From Scatomonas sp963928055 (GTDB lineage Bacteria; Bacillota; Clostridia; Lachnospirales; Lachnospiraceae): a DNA stretch of 64,000 bases. The position numbers were made by a program, and so were the translations under genes. The DNA lies in contig CAWVDN010000001.1 in the NCBI GenBank assembly GCA_963928055.1, positions 558,001 to 622,000 of the forward strand, written 5' to 3'. Shown piece by piece: positions 1 to 9,043 of the stretch. Position 1 is the stretch's first letter. Every line of letters starts with the position of its first letter. Under the pieces are notes generated by a model, which was not told where the DNA came from, ran no database searches, and saw only the letters and a program-made list of their open reading frames with translations.

Positions 1-263
1 CGCCGCTCCACCGTGCCGGTAACGGCGATGACAAACTCGCTGCGGAGTTTTCCCGCCTTTTCAAAGCCCGCCTCATCAATGCTGCCGTTCTCAAAGATCA
101 GCTGCATAATGCCGGAGCGGTCCCGTAAGTCCACAAAGATAATGCCGCCTTTATTTCTGCTTTTCTGCACCCATCCCATAAGGGTCACTTTTGACCCGAT
201 GAGCGCTTCTGTCACTTCCCCGCAGCGGTGGGAGCGGTGCATTCCCTTCATTGATTCTGCCAT
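1..263 (-). CDS. aspS: Aspartyl-tRNA synthetase, N-terminal part (runs off window)
   Basis: The reverse strand from 263 reads MAESMKGMHRSHRCGEV and continues into an OB-fold anticodon-binding domain with GWVQKSRNKGG and FVDLRDRSGIMQL. These are hallmarks of the class IIb aspartyl-tRNA synthetase N terminus, which recognises the tRNA-Asp anticodon. Only about 87 codons are present; the catalytic core lies beyond the left edge. It follows hisS by 27 bp on the same strand, the usual hisS-aspS order in Firmicutes, so the two are probably co-transcribed. AspS and AsnS share the OB fold; the LRDRSG stretch and the hisS linkage favour AspS. Confidence 0.9.
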   Translation of the reverse strand, partial: MAESMKGMHRSHRCGEVTEALIGSKVTLMGWVQKSRNKGGIIFVDLRDRSGIMQLIFENGSIDEAGFEKAGKLRSEFVIAVTGTVER

Positions 264-290
264 TTTGGTTCCTCCATCTCCTGCCGTCCC

Positions 291-1547
291 TCAGATCCGG
301 TCGGCGTATATTTCTTCGATTTCCGTATATCCCTCAGCTTCCAGCTGTTCCTTCTGGAATTTCTTATTTTTCTTCATGACGGCCAGATTCACCTGCACGC
401 CCCGGCGTCTTTCCTCCATAGCCCTGGCGATGACTTTCTCCATGGCCTCCGCCGGCAGCTTTTTCTCCAGCAGATAGGCTTTCTTCTCCGCCGCTCCCGG
501 GATCTGGAAATCCCTCTCCAGCAGCAGCAGGATGATCCGCTCGAAGCCGATGGAAAATCCGCAGGCCGGGGTGTTCTGTCCGGTAAACTTGCCGATCATC
601 TCATCGTAGCGGCCGCCGCCGCCTACGCTTCCGCCGTACTCGTCCATGGCGATCTCAAAAATGGGGCCGGTGTAATAGGACATGCCACGGACCAGGGTGG
701 GATCGAAGGCGATGCGGAAATCCGCGGATTTCACCGCCTCCACGCTGTTCATAATGGTGATCAGCCCGTCGGCGTACTCCGGGTCCAGGAAGCCCGCAAG
801 TTTCTCCTTCAGGTATGCCACCCCCGCGGTATCCGCTGTAACCGCTTTGAACAGCTCCAGATATTTCTCCACGGTCTCCGCCGGGAACCCTTCCCCTTTC
901 AGTTCCTCCGAAACTCCCTCCATGCCGATCTTGTCCATCTTATCCAGAATGATGAACACTGTATCATAGGATTCTTCCGGGAAACCGCTGTAGGCCGCCA
1001 TGGCTTTCAGGATCCGCCGGTCATTGATGCGGATGGTGAAATTCTTAAATTCCAGTCTGCCCAGCAGGGTGGTGGTGGCCAGGATCAGCTCGATCTCCGC
1101 CAGATTGGACGCCTCGCCCAGGATGTCGATGTCGCACTGCATAAACTGGCGGTATCTGCCTCTCTGGGGCCGGTCCGCCCTCCACACATTGCCCATCTGC
1201 AAAGCTTTAAAAGGAGCGGGAAGATCGTTGGCATTGTTGGCGTAATACCGGCACAGAGGCACGGTCAGATCGTACCGCAGACCGCCGTCCACCAGGTCCG
1301 CCTCGCTTTTCGCGGTATCCAGTTTCAGCTTCTCTCCTCTCTTTAAGATCTTGAAGATCAGCTTTTCGTTTTCCCCGCCCTGCTTGCTGTTCAGGTTCTC
1401 GATGTGCTCCACGCAGGGAGTCTCCATGGAAGAAAAGCCAAAGCTCCTGTAGGTCTCTTTAATAAGGCCGATACAGTAATCCCGGATGGCCATCTCCCGA
1501 GGCAGGATATCCTTCATGCCGGTAACCGGCTTCTTTTTCAGATTCAT
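291..1547 (-). CDS. hisS: Histidyl-tRNA synthetase
   Basis: A 418-residue class II aminoacyl-tRNA synthetase that charges tRNA-His in the cytoplasm. Visible family motifs are the N-terminal GMKDILPREM, motif 2 around NVWRADRPQRGRYRQFMQCD, the histidine-specific LVRGMSYYTGPIFEIA and motif 3 GFSIGFERIILLLLER, followed by an anticodon-binding domain. Length is normal for bacterial HisS. The start overlaps the stop of the HD-domain gene upstream by an ATGA junction (1544-1547), which implies translational coupling. aspS follows 27 bp downstream. Confidence 0.97.
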   Translation of the reverse strand: MNLKKKPVTGMKDILPREMAIRDYCIGLIKETYRSFGFSSMETPCVEHIENLNSKQGGENEKLIFKILKRGEKLKLDTAKSEADLVDGGLRYDLTVPLCRYYANNANDLPAPFKALQMGNVWRADRPQRGRYRQFMQCDIDILGEASNLAEIELILATTTLLGRLEFKNFTIRINDRRILKAMAAYSGFPEESYDTVFIILDKMDKIGMEGVSEELKGEGFPAETVEKYLELFKAVTADTAGVAYLKEKLAGFLDPEYADGLITIMNSVEAVKSADFRIAFDPTLVRGMSYYTGPIFEIAMDEYGGSVGGGGRYDEMIGKFTGQNTPACGFSIGFERIILLLLERDFQIPGAAEKKAYLLEKKLPAEAMEKVIARAMEERRRGVQVNLAVMKKNKKFQKEQLEAEGYTEIEEIYADRI

Positions 1548-2161
1548 GATTCTTTCAGTTCTCCTCTCACATCCAATGATATTTCCGGCAGACGGGACTT
1601 TTCCAGTCCCTCCCGGTGGATCACCCGCTGAAACGCCAGAAATACCCGCATATCATAATTCTTGATCTCATCGATCATCAGTTTTACCGCCGTCTGCTGG
1701 TCATAAGCCTTCCGGTAGGGCCGGTCCGAGGTCAGGGCGCAGAACACGTCGCTGATCCGCAGGATCCTGGCTCCTATGGGGATATTCCTCCCTTCCAGGT
1801 GATAGGGATAGCCGCTGCCGTCATAATTTTCGTGGTGATACAGAATGCTCTCGCAGACCGTATCGGAATACCCTTTTTCCAGGGCCACCAGATATCCCTT
1901 GTGGGGATGGAGCCGCACATAATGCATTTCCTCCACCACCATGGGATTTCCCACCAGCTCCGGTTCGCCCTGAAGCGTCACCTTGCCGATGTCGTGGATC
2001 ATCCCCGCCCTGGCCAGCTCCTGGCAGTCTTCCTCCGGGAGTTCCAGTTCCCGGGCAATGGCGTAAGCCAGGTTGCTGACGTCCATACCGTGGATCAGGT
2101 GTTCCGAAAGGCTGTACCACAGCAGATGCTTGTGGTTCTCATATTTTTTCTTTTCCGTCAT
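1544..2161 (-). CDS. HD-GYP-like metal-dependent phosphohydrolase
   Basis: About 205 residues. The HD motif is in MIHDIGKV and is followed by HPHKGY, then HHENYDGSGYPYHLEG and IPIGARILRISDVFCAL. This is the signature order of HD-GYP domains, which hydrolyse cyclic-di-GMP or related cyclic dinucleotides. No receiver or sensor domain is fused, so it is a stand-alone catalytic protein. The ATG at 2161 is chosen over the in-frame GTG at 2170 because AGGAGAGG lies 8 nt before it, while the GTG falls inside the ribosome site. It sits between hemZ and hisS in one transcription unit. The actual substrate is not known from sequence. Confidence 0.8.
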   Translation of the reverse strand: MTEKKKYENHKHLLWYSLSEHLIHGMDVSNLAYAIARELELPEEDCQELARAGMIHDIGKVTLQGEPELVGNPMVVEEMHYVRLHPHKGYLVALEKGYSDTVCESILYHHENYDGSGYPYHLEGRNIPIGARILRISDVFCALTSDRPYRKAYDQQTAVKLMIDEIKNYDMRVFLAFQRVIHREGLEKSRLPEISLDVRGELKES

Positions 2162-2193
2162 GCAGGACACCTCTCCTGTATATTCTGAGGCGG

Positions 2194-3663
2194 TTACAGA
2201 TATTTCTCGATCCCCGCCCGTTTTCTCTCCAGCATCTCGTCGATCCGTTCGATATACTGCTTCAGATCCTTCACATTTTCCACCCGTTCTATGCGGGCGC
2301 CGTTCTCAAACACGAACTTGGTGGAAGCCCCGGGCCCTGCCGCCAGGATGGTCTGTTTTTCCTCCATGATCAGCACATTGTACAGCCCGGCTTTCCCCTC
2401 TGTGGAATAGCCGACATTTTCAAAATTTCCGGCCATATTTTTCTGCCGGTACAGATAGTAGGGACCCATGCCCAGCCCCGCCGCGCACCTCTGGGTCATT
2501 TCCATGATCTCCTGGGAATTTTCAAAGGAGATCTCCGCGTACTGATCCTTGAAAAGGTTCAGCCGGGTGGCCCGCTTCAGAGCCAGGGAGTGCACCGTCA
2601 GGCTGTCCGGCCGGAGACGTTTCATCTCCTCCAGAGTATGGGCCACTTCCTGCTTCCCTTCCCCGGGAAGTCCCACGATCAGATCCATGTTGATATTGTC
2701 AAAGCCAAGCTCTCTTGCCAGGACATAGGCGGCTTCCGTTTCCTCCACCGTATGTTTCCGGCCGATCAGATCCAGGGTCTTCTGGTTCATGGTCTGGGGA
2801 TTGATGGAGATCCGGCTTACGGGAAACTCCCGCAGGACCTGCAGCTTTTCCCGGGTAATGGTGTCCGGCCGCCCCGCCTCCACCGTAAATTCCCGAAGGG
2901 GATCCAAGGGGAAGGTCTCCGCCAGAAAGCCCAGCAGTTCCCGGAGCTGCTCCGGGGAAAGGGTGGTGGGGGTCCCTCCTCCTATGTAAATGGTGTGCAG
3001 GGGCCGCCCCCGCATCTGCTCCCCGATAAAGGAAAGCTCCTTTTTCAGCGCCCTCAGGTACGGCTCGATCAGATGTCCCCACTGTTTCAGGGGATGGGAA
3101 CCGAAGGAGCAGTACAGGCAGATGGAAGGGCAGAAGGGCACGCCCACGTAAAGACTGTACCCGGAAAGCCAGTCCGTGCCTGAGAGCAGCGCCCGCTCCC
3201 GGTTGGCGGTGGCAACGGCCAGGGCCGTTTTTTCCCGGCTTACATAGTAGGTATCCCGCAGATACCCGGCGATCTCCCCATTGCTCTTTCCCTGTTCCAG
3301 CAGATGCAGCGGAATTTTCACCGGCCGGATCCCCGTCAGGTCCCCCCAGGGCAGCTGCTGGCCCGTATACCCGGAAAGGCTCCGGTAAACCAGCCGCTTC
3401 AGATGATTCTTGTATTCCGTCCGGTCCGCTGTCTCCGGAAATTCTGTTCTCTGATCCAGCACAGTTTCGCCGGCCTCCTCCAGGGTATAGCGGATGGCCG
3501 ACGGCTCAAAAAAAACTTTGTGGATCTGATCCGGTTCTCCTTCCGGTTTTTCCTCCCCTTCTGCCCACACAGCGATCTGGCAGCCCGGGTAAAAAGCCCG
3601 GATCAGAGAGTATACGTCATACTCATAGTCTCTTATATTAAACCAAAGATGGATATTAAGCAA
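2194..3663 (-). CDS. hemZ: HemZ-type radical SAM coproporphyrinogen dehydrogenase-like protein
   Basis: About 489 residues. A radical-SAM core carries the cysteines of CPSICLYCSF near residue 180, then the GGGTPTTL glycine motif and the Elp3-like DNINMDLIVGLPGE strand, with a C-terminal HemN-type domain. It resembles the Firmicute HemZ branch of oxygen-independent coproporphyrinogen oxidases. The open frame extends upstream to 3819, but those codons overlap the MBL gene and look non-homologous. The TTG at 3663 overlaps the MBL stop codon and has AGAGG 10 nt upstream, and coding-like sequence begins there (LLNIHLWFNIRDYEYD). Biological activity of HemZ proteins on porphyrinogens is weak or uncertain in many species. 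Confidence 0.85.
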   Translation of the reverse strand: MLNIHLWFNIRDYEYDVYSLIRAFYPGCQIAVWAEGEEKPEGEPDQIHKVFFEPSAIRYTLEEAGETVLDQRTEFPETADRTEYKNHLKRLVYRSLSGYTGQQLPWGDLTGIRPVKIPLHLLEQGKSNGEIAGYLRDTYYVSREKTALAVATANRERALLSGTDWLSGYSLYVGVPFCPSICLYCSFGSHPLKQWGHLIEPYLRALKKELSFIGEQMRGRPLHTIYIGGGTPTTLSPEQLRELLGFLAETFPLDPLREFTVEAGRPDTITREKLQVLREFPVSRISINPQTMNQKTLDLIGRKHTVEETEAAYVLARELGFDNINMDLIVGLPGEGKQEVAHTLEEMKRLRPDSLTVHSLALKRATRLNLFKDQYAEISFENSQEIMEMTQRCAAGLGMGPYYLYRQKNMAGNFENVGYSTEGKAGLYNVLIMEEKQTILAAGPGASTKFVFENGARIERVENVKDLKQYIERIDEMLERKRAGIEKYL

Positions 3664-4294
3664 GGGGATTGAACCTCTTTTCCATATCGATGCTGGTGGA
3701 ACACTGATGTCCCGGATACACCGCCGTATCCTCCGGCAGTTCCGCCAGGAGCCTGCGGATGCTCTTCTGCATGTCTCTGGCGCTGGAAGTGGGGAAATCC
3801 GTCCTTCCGTAGGATTCAAAGAAAAGCGTATCGCCGCTGATCAGGAATTTCTGATCCGGGAAATAGTAGCAGGCGCTTCCCTGGGTATGGCCGGGGGTGT
3901 GCAACACCCGGATCCGGCAGCCCGCCAGCTGCAGCTCCTCCCCCTCCTTTACCAGAACATCCGCCTTCATGGTATAGGCGCTGCTCCAGAAACCGGAAAG
4001 GTTCAGGGACGCGTCCTCCAGCACCGGCTCGTCCAGCTCATGGACGTACACTTTGATCCCGTATTTTTTTCTCACGGCATCCGCCGCCAGCATGTGATCG
4101 TAGTGGCCATGGGTCAGCAGCACCGCCACCGGCGTTCCGCCCATGGCGCTGACCTTTCCCTCAATGGCCTCCGCCTCGTCGGCGGGATCCACCAGCAGCA
4201 TCTCTTTTGTCTCCCGGTTCATGAGAAAGTAGGTATTGGTGCCCACCATGCCCAGAACCTGGCTCTGTATGATCATCTCTGCCATTTCTGTCAT
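3656..4294 (-). CDS. MBL-fold (glyoxalase II-like) metallohydrolase
   Basis: A 212-residue metallo-beta-lactamase-fold protein with the zinc-binding HGHYDH motif (residues about 104-109), the later histidine in LHTPGHTQGS, the ISGDTLFF aspartate and the final YPGHQCSTS. This is the metal-ligand pattern of glyoxalase II-like hydrolases. The gene starts within the last codons of rel (ATGA overlap); an ATG three codons later (4285) has the better-spaced ribosome site AGAGG. Its conserved position between rel and hemZ is typical of Clostridia. The substrate is not evident. Confidence 0.88.
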   Translation of the reverse strand: MTEMAEMIIQSQVLGMVGTNTYFLMNRETKEMLLVDPADEAEAIEGKVSAMGGTPVAVLLTHGHYDHMLAADAVRKKYGIKVYVHELDEPVLEDASLNLSGFWSSAYTMKADVLVKEGEELQLAGCRIRVLHTPGHTQGSACYYFPDQKFLISGDTLFFESYGRTDFPTSSARDMQKSIRRLLAELPEDTAVYPGHQCSTSIDMEKRFNPLA

Positions 4295-6594
4295 CCTCTC
4301 GATCTCTCTATATCCAGAACGCTCTCTACCTGCCGGATCTTCTCGATCAGGGCGTTGAGCTCCTCCTTGCTGTTTACGTCAAAGGCCATATCGATGGTGG
4401 CCGTCCCCTGCTTGCTGGTCCGGACGTTCATGGCCGTCAGGTCGATCTTCCGCTCCGTAAAGATCCGGGAAATATCCACCAGCAGACCGGTCCGGTTGTT
4501 GGCGTAGATATTGATCTCCACCGTGTAGAGCTGTCCGCCGGCTTCCCCGGCCTCCCACTCCGCCTCAATGAGCCGTTCCCGCTCGGACTCCGGAAGGTTC
4601 ATGATGTTCACGCAGTCGGTCCGGTGGATGGTGATCCCCCGGCCTCTGGTGACAAAGCCCACGATCTCGTCTCCGGGAATGGGGCTGCAGCATTTGGAAA
4701 AGCGCACCGCCACATCGTGGATGCCGTGGACCGTGATCCCTCCCTTGGACTTGTTGACGGGGATCTCCGCTTTAGTCTCTTTGGCCGCCTCCAGCACCTC
4801 TTTGTCCGTAAGCTCCCGCTTGTGTTCCTTATCAAAGGCTTCCATGAGCTTGTTGAGGACCTGGCCCTCCTTGAGGCCTCCGTGCCCCACAGCCGCCAGT
4901 ACGGAATCCCAGTCCCGGAAACCATACTTGTTTTTCACGGAATCCATGTAATGGGGTTTCAGATACAGGCCCAGGTTCTTTCCCTTCAGCTTGGCGTAGC
5001 TGGAGAGCATTTCTTTTCCCTTGATGATATTGTCTTCCTTCAGTTCCTGGCGGAACCACTGGTTGATACGGTTCTTGGCCTGGGTGCTCTTCACCACCTT
5101 CAGCCAGTCCCGGCTGGGGCCTTTGGAATTCTGGGAGGTGATGATCTCCACCCGGTCCCCGTTGTGGAGTTCCGTCTCAATGGGCACCAGCTTGCCGTTG
5201 ACCCTGGCCCCCACCATGCGATTCCCCACCGCCGAGTGGACGGAATAGGCGAAATCAATGGTACAGGAGCCGCTGGGCAGGGTCTTTACATCTCCCGCCG
5301 GGGAGAAACAGTACACATTGTCCGCGAACAGATCCAGATCGCTTTTCAGCAGGTTCATAAATTCCCGGTTATCGGACATATCCTGCTGCCATTCCAGGAT
5401 CTGCCGGAGCCAGCTGAGCTTGGCTTCCTCCTGCTCCGGCCCCGACTTCTTGCCGTCGGAGGCCTCCTTGTATTTCCAGTGGGCGGCGATGCCGAACTCC
5501 GCCGTCCGGTGCATCTCAAAGGTACGGATCTGGATCTCAAAGGGCTGGCCTTTGGGTCCGATGAGGGTGGTGTGCAGGGACTGATACATGTTGGGCTTCG
5601 GCATGGCGATATAGTCCTTGAACCGGCCGGGAATGGGGGTGTACATTTCATGAATCACTCCCAGGGCCGCGTAGCAGTCCTTCACTGTTTCCACGATGAT
5701 CCGCACCGCGAACAGGTCATAGATCTGATCCAGGGTCTTATCCTGGTTCACCATTTTCTTATAGATACTGAAGAAATGCTTTGCCCGACCGCTGATCTGG
5801 GCCTCGATGCCCGCGGCGCTGATGTGGGCCCGGACCTCCTCCACGATCTGCTCCACAAACTGCTGGCGCTCTCCCTTTTTCTGGTTGATCTGCCGGACCA
5901 GATCGTAGTATACCTCCGGTTTCAGATATTTCAGGGACAGGTCATCCAGCTCCACTTTCACCTTGGAGATACCCAGCCGCTGAGCGATGGGCGCGTAGAT
6001 GTCCATGGTCTCCCGGGCCTTTTCCTTCTGCTTTTCCGGTTTCATATACTGGAGGGTCCGCATATTGTGCAGCCGGTCCGCCAGCTTCACCAGGATCACC
6101 CGGATATCCTTGGCCATAGCCAGGAACATCTTCCGCAGGTTTTCCGCCTGCTCCTCCACTTTGTCAGCGGAATAATTCAGCTGGCCCAGCTTGGTGACGC
6201 CGTCCACGATCAGAGCCACCTCGCTGCCAAACTCACGCTCCAGCTCCTCCTCGGTCATCACCGTATCCTCCACCACATCGTGGAGAAGGCCGGCGGCGAT
6301 GCTCTCCTTATCCAGCTCCAGATCCGCCAGGATAATGGCCACGCAGAGGGGATGGATGATATAGGGTTCTCCGGATTTTCTGGTCTGCCCCGTATGCGCG
6401 TCATAAGCCACGCGATACGCTTTCTCGATCAGGGTGGTGTCCGCTGAGGGATGGTATTTGTGGACGCCGGCGATCAGTTCCTGATACAGCTGCTCCGGGC
6501 TGGTGAAATCCTTCATGGATTTTACTCCCGCGTCGACAGCCGCGATCTCTTCTTTCAGTTTTTCCTGTTTTTCCGCGAAAGCCTTTTCGTCCAT
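4291..6594 (-). CDS. rel: Bifunctional (p)ppGpp synthetase/hydrolase (long RelA/SpoT homologue)
   Basis: A 767-residue stringent-response enzyme. The N-terminal HD hydrolase domain has HDVVEDT at residues 105-111. It is followed by the synthetase domain (RFKDYIAMPKPNMYQSLHTT), a TGS domain starting near VYCFSPAGDVKTLPSG, a zinc/CC region (KCCSPIPGDEIVGFVTRGRG) and a C-terminal ACT domain. Both hydrolase and synthetase motifs look intact, so it should make and degrade the alarmone in response to starved ribosomes. AAGGAG lies just upstream of the start. It is co-oriented with apt, recJ and secDF as in other Clostridia. A second, short synthetase lies at 42.0-42.8 kb. Confidence 0.96.
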   Translation of the reverse strand: MDEKAFAEKQEKLKEEIAAVDAGVKSMKDFTSPEQLYQELIAGVHKYHPSADTTLIEKAYRVAYDAHTGQTRKSGEPYIIHPLCVAIILADLELDKESIAAGLLHDVVEDTVMTEEELEREFGSEVALIVDGVTKLGQLNYSADKVEEQAENLRKMFLAMAKDIRVILVKLADRLHNMRTLQYMKPEKQKEKARETMDIYAPIAQRLGISKVKVELDDLSLKYLKPEVYYDLVRQINQKKGERQQFVEQIVEEVRAHISAAGIEAQISGRAKHFFSIYKKMVNQDKTLDQIYDLFAVRIIVETVKDCYAALGVIHEMYTPIPGRFKDYIAMPKPNMYQSLHTTLIGPKGQPFEIQIRTFEMHRTAEFGIAAHWKYKEASDGKKSGPEQEEAKLSWLRQILEWQQDMSDNREFMNLLKSDLDLFADNVYCFSPAGDVKTLPSGSCTIDFAYSVHSAVGNRMVGARVNGKLVPIETELHNGDRVEIITSQNSKGPSRDWLKVVKSTQAKNRINQWFRQELKEDNIIKGKEMLSSYAKLKGKNLGLYLKPHYMDSVKNKYGFRDWDSVLAAVGHGGLKEGQVLNKLMEAFDKEHKRELTDKEVLEAAKETKAEIPVNKSKGGITVHGIHDVAVRFSKCCSPIPGDEIVGFVTRGRGITIHRTDCVNIMNLPESERERLIEAEWEAGEAGGQLYTVEINIYANNRTGLLVDISRIFTERKIDLTAMNVRTSKQGTATIDMAFDVNSKEELNALIEKIRQVESVLDIERSRG

Positions 6595-6628
6595 TTCCCT
6601 CAGCTCCTTTCCTTCGGACCTGCCGTCC

Positions 6629-7153
6629 TTATTTTCCCTCGTAACGAATAAGAGAAGCTACATCGTATTTCTTCAGCTTTTCTCTTCCCTTCAGCCCTGC
6701 CAGTTCCATGATAAAGATGATCTTGGCCACCTGGCCCCCCAGGGACTCCACCAGTCTGGCCGCGGCCTCCATGGTGCCGCCGGTGGCGATGAGGTCATCC
6801 ACCAGCACCACCTTCTGACCGGGACGGACAGCATCCTTGTGCATCTCGATGGTGGCGGTGCCGTACTCCAGATCATAGCTCATCTCCACCGTCTCCCGGG
6901 GGAGCTTGCCCTTTTTCCGTACCGGCACAAAGGGCTTATGTAAATTGTATGCCAGAGGCATGCCGAAAATAAATCCCCGGGATTCGGTTCCCGCGATCAC
7001 GTCAAAATCCAGATCTTTGATCAGATCCTGCAGGGAATCAATGGCCAGCTTCAGCCCTTCCGCGTCCTGAAGGATACTGGTCACATCCCGGAAGATCACT
7101 CCCGGCTCCGGGAAATCCGGAATACTCAGCACATACTCTTCTAACTTTTTCAT
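6629..7153 (-). CDS. apt: Adenine phosphoribosyltransferase
   Basis: A 174-residue purine-salvage enzyme that converts adenine and PRPP to AMP. It shows the PRPP-binding loop VVLVDDLIATGGTMEAA and the N-terminal SIPDFPEPGVIFRDVTSIL typical of Apt, plus GTESRGFIFG. The ATG at 7153 is preferred to one eight codons upstream because AAGGAGATATTGAC precedes it directly. It lies between recJ and rel, the standard Clostridial neighbourhood; the AMP it forms links nucleotide salvage with the adjacent alarmone gene only by location. Confidence 0.97.
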   Translation of the reverse strand: MKKLEEYVLSIPDFPEPGVIFRDVTSILQDAEGLKLAIDSLQDLIKDLDFDVIAGTESRGFIFGMPLAYNLHKPFVPVRKKGKLPRETVEMSYDLEYGTATIEMHKDAVRPGQKVVLVDDLIATGGTMEAAARLVESLGGQVAKIIFIMELAGLKGREKLKKYDVASLIRYEGK

Positions 7154-7243
7154 GTCAATATCTCCTTTTTTCGACATCGTAACTTAAAGTATAGCATCCT
7201 TTTTTCTGAGAATCAACGTTTTGCTTCTGAAAGATAGAGAGAT

Positions 7244-8974
7244 TCAGGCCTGATAGGTCACCACGGCAGCCTGCAGCGTCTCTCTCCCCATGTAGCGGTC
7301 GATGCCGGGATAGTACGCCACCGACATCACCGGATGCTCCGCGGCGAACGCGGCAAAAGCATCCCCGTCTCCAAAGTAAACTCCCGCCATGGAACAGCCG
7401 CTTTCATCCATCAGCTGCATCTTCACCACATTTCTATTTTTCCCAAAAACCCGGGGATTCAACACCCGGACGTTTTTTTCCGCGAAAAGCGGACGGCTGT
7501 TCCCTTTGCCGAAGGGCTTCAGCAGTTCCATCTGTTCCAGCAGCTCCCTGCGCACATAGGAAATCGGCATCGGTACGTCTATGGTGACTTTGGGGGTGAG
7601 ATCTGTTTCCGTAAGGGTACAGAGCGCATTGATCTTTTTCCGGAAGGGCTCCAGATCTTCCTCCCGGAGGGAGATCCCCGCCGCCATGGGATGGCCGCCG
7701 AATTTTGTCAGGTATTCCCGGCATCTGCAGAGTTCCTCATACATGGAGTAAGCTTCAATGGAACGGCCGGATCCCTTCAGCCCCTCTTCCGTCCTGGTGA
7801 CCACAAAGGCCGGCCTGTGAAAATGTTCTTTCAGCCGGCCGGCGATGATGCCCGCCAGGCTCTCGTGGCATTCCGGCAGAAACACCACCAGCACCCGGTC
7901 ATGGATCCGATCGGAGCCTTCCACCATCTCCACCGCCCGCTTTTCCCCCTGGACGGTCATGACCTTCCGGCTCTCGTTGAGGGCTTTCAGATCCCCGGCC
8001 AGACGGGCCGCTTCTTCCCGGCTGTCTGTAAGCAGCATTTCCAGGGCCCGGGCGGCGGTGTCCAGCCGGCCGCTGGCATTCAGGCAGGGCCCCAGGATAA
8101 AGCCGATGTGGTAGACGTCCACCTGTTCCATCTCCAGCTGGTTCTGAAGGATCAGCTCCCGGAGTCCGGGATTTCCGGTGCGGCGCAGACGTTTCAGCCC
8201 CTCCCTGACCAGGATCCGGTTCTCCCCCTGCAGATCCATCACATCTCCTACCGTGGCAATGGCTGTAAATTCCAGAAACTCCCAGGCCTCTTCTCCGGGG
8301 ATCCCTGCTTTTTGGTAGAGATACCGGATAAACTGGAAGGCCACTCCGGCGCCGCAGAGCCCTTTGAAGGGATAGGGACAGCCCGGCTGTTTGGGGTTGA
8401 TCACCGCGTCCGCCGGAGGCAGGAGATACCGCCGCGCCCCCTTCGCGTCCTCCTCATAGGGGATCTCGTGGTGATCGGTGACCACCACGCTCATGCCCCG
8501 TTCCCTGGCGGCGGCAATCTGTTCCGCCGCGGCGATGCCGTTATCACAGGTGACGATGGTATCCACCCCGTCCTCAAAGGCCTGATCCACCAGATGCCCG
8601 TTGAGGCCGTATCCGTCCGTAAGCCGGTCGGGGATGCGGACATCCGTCCAGGCCCCCAGCCGGTCCAGGCCCTTCTTCAGGATATAGGAGGACATGATCC
8701 CGTCGATATCATAATCTCCCAGGATCCGTATCCGTTTACCCTGCCGGATCTTAAGGAGCAGCAGCTCCGCCCCCTCCGCCATGCCCTTCATGGTCCCGGG
8801 GTCGCTCAGATCCTCCAGACCGCCGTACAGATATTTTCTTATCTCCTCATCTCCCACCACATCCCGGTTCCGGATCAGCCGGGCGATCACCGGATCGATG
8901 GAAAATTTCCTTCCTATTTCGTTAAAATCCGCTCTTTTGGCTGCAACTACCCAACGTTCCATGCTGTTCTTCAT
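7244..8974 (-). CDS. recJ: Single-stranded-DNA-specific exonuclease RecJ
   Basis: A 5'-3' ssDNA exonuclease of the DHH/DHHA1 superfamily, used in recombination and mismatch repair. Motifs visible in order are ILGDYDIDGIMSSYIL, TCDNGIAA, VVTDHHEIP, the DHHA1 block with TKFGGHPMAAG, and a C-terminal OB-type domain. About 576 residues from the ATG at 8974, which has GGAGACAGAGGG immediately before it; an upstream in-frame ATG at 9043 would overlap the end of secDF and lacks a ribosome site. Downstream of secDF and upstream of apt. Confidence 0.95.
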   Translation of the reverse strand: MKNSMERWVVAAKRADFNEIGRKFSIDPVIARLIRNRDVVGDEEIRKYLYGGLEDLSDPGTMKGMAEGAELLLLKIRQGKRIRILGDYDIDGIMSSYILKKGLDRLGAWTDVRIPDRLTDGYGLNGHLVDQAFEDGVDTIVTCDNGIAAAEQIAAARERGMSVVVTDHHEIPYEEDAKGARRYLLPPADAVINPKQPGCPYPFKGLCGAGVAFQFIRYLYQKAGIPGEEAWEFLEFTAIATVGDVMDLQGENRILVREGLKRLRRTGNPGLRELILQNQLEMEQVDVYHIGFILGPCLNASGRLDTAARALEMLLTDSREEAARLAGDLKALNESRKVMTVQGEKRAVEMVEGSDRIHDRVLVVFLPECHESLAGIIAGRLKEHFHRPAFVVTRTEEGLKGSGRSIEAYSMYEELCRCREYLTKFGGHPMAAGISLREEDLEPFRKKINALCTLTETDLTPKVTIDVPMPISYVRRELLEQMELLKPFGKGNSRPLFAEKNVRVLNPRVFGKNRNVVKMQLMDESGCSMAGVYFGDGDAFAAFAAEHPVMSVAYYPGIDRYMGRETLQAAVVTYQA

Positions 8975-9043
8975 CCCTCTGTCTCCACGGAAACAGGGAG
9001 GCCGCGCAAAATGGCTGTCTCCCTGTCTTCGTTCCTTCTGCAA

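Noticed and set aside
3664..3819. N-terminal extension of HemZ beginning MNPTEGRIS
   Set aside because: It overlaps the MBL gene in another frame and is not HemZ-like; a TTG at 3663 with a ribosome site is the better start.
4624..6447. A 607-codon plus-strand open frame
   Set aside because: Antisense shadow of rel.
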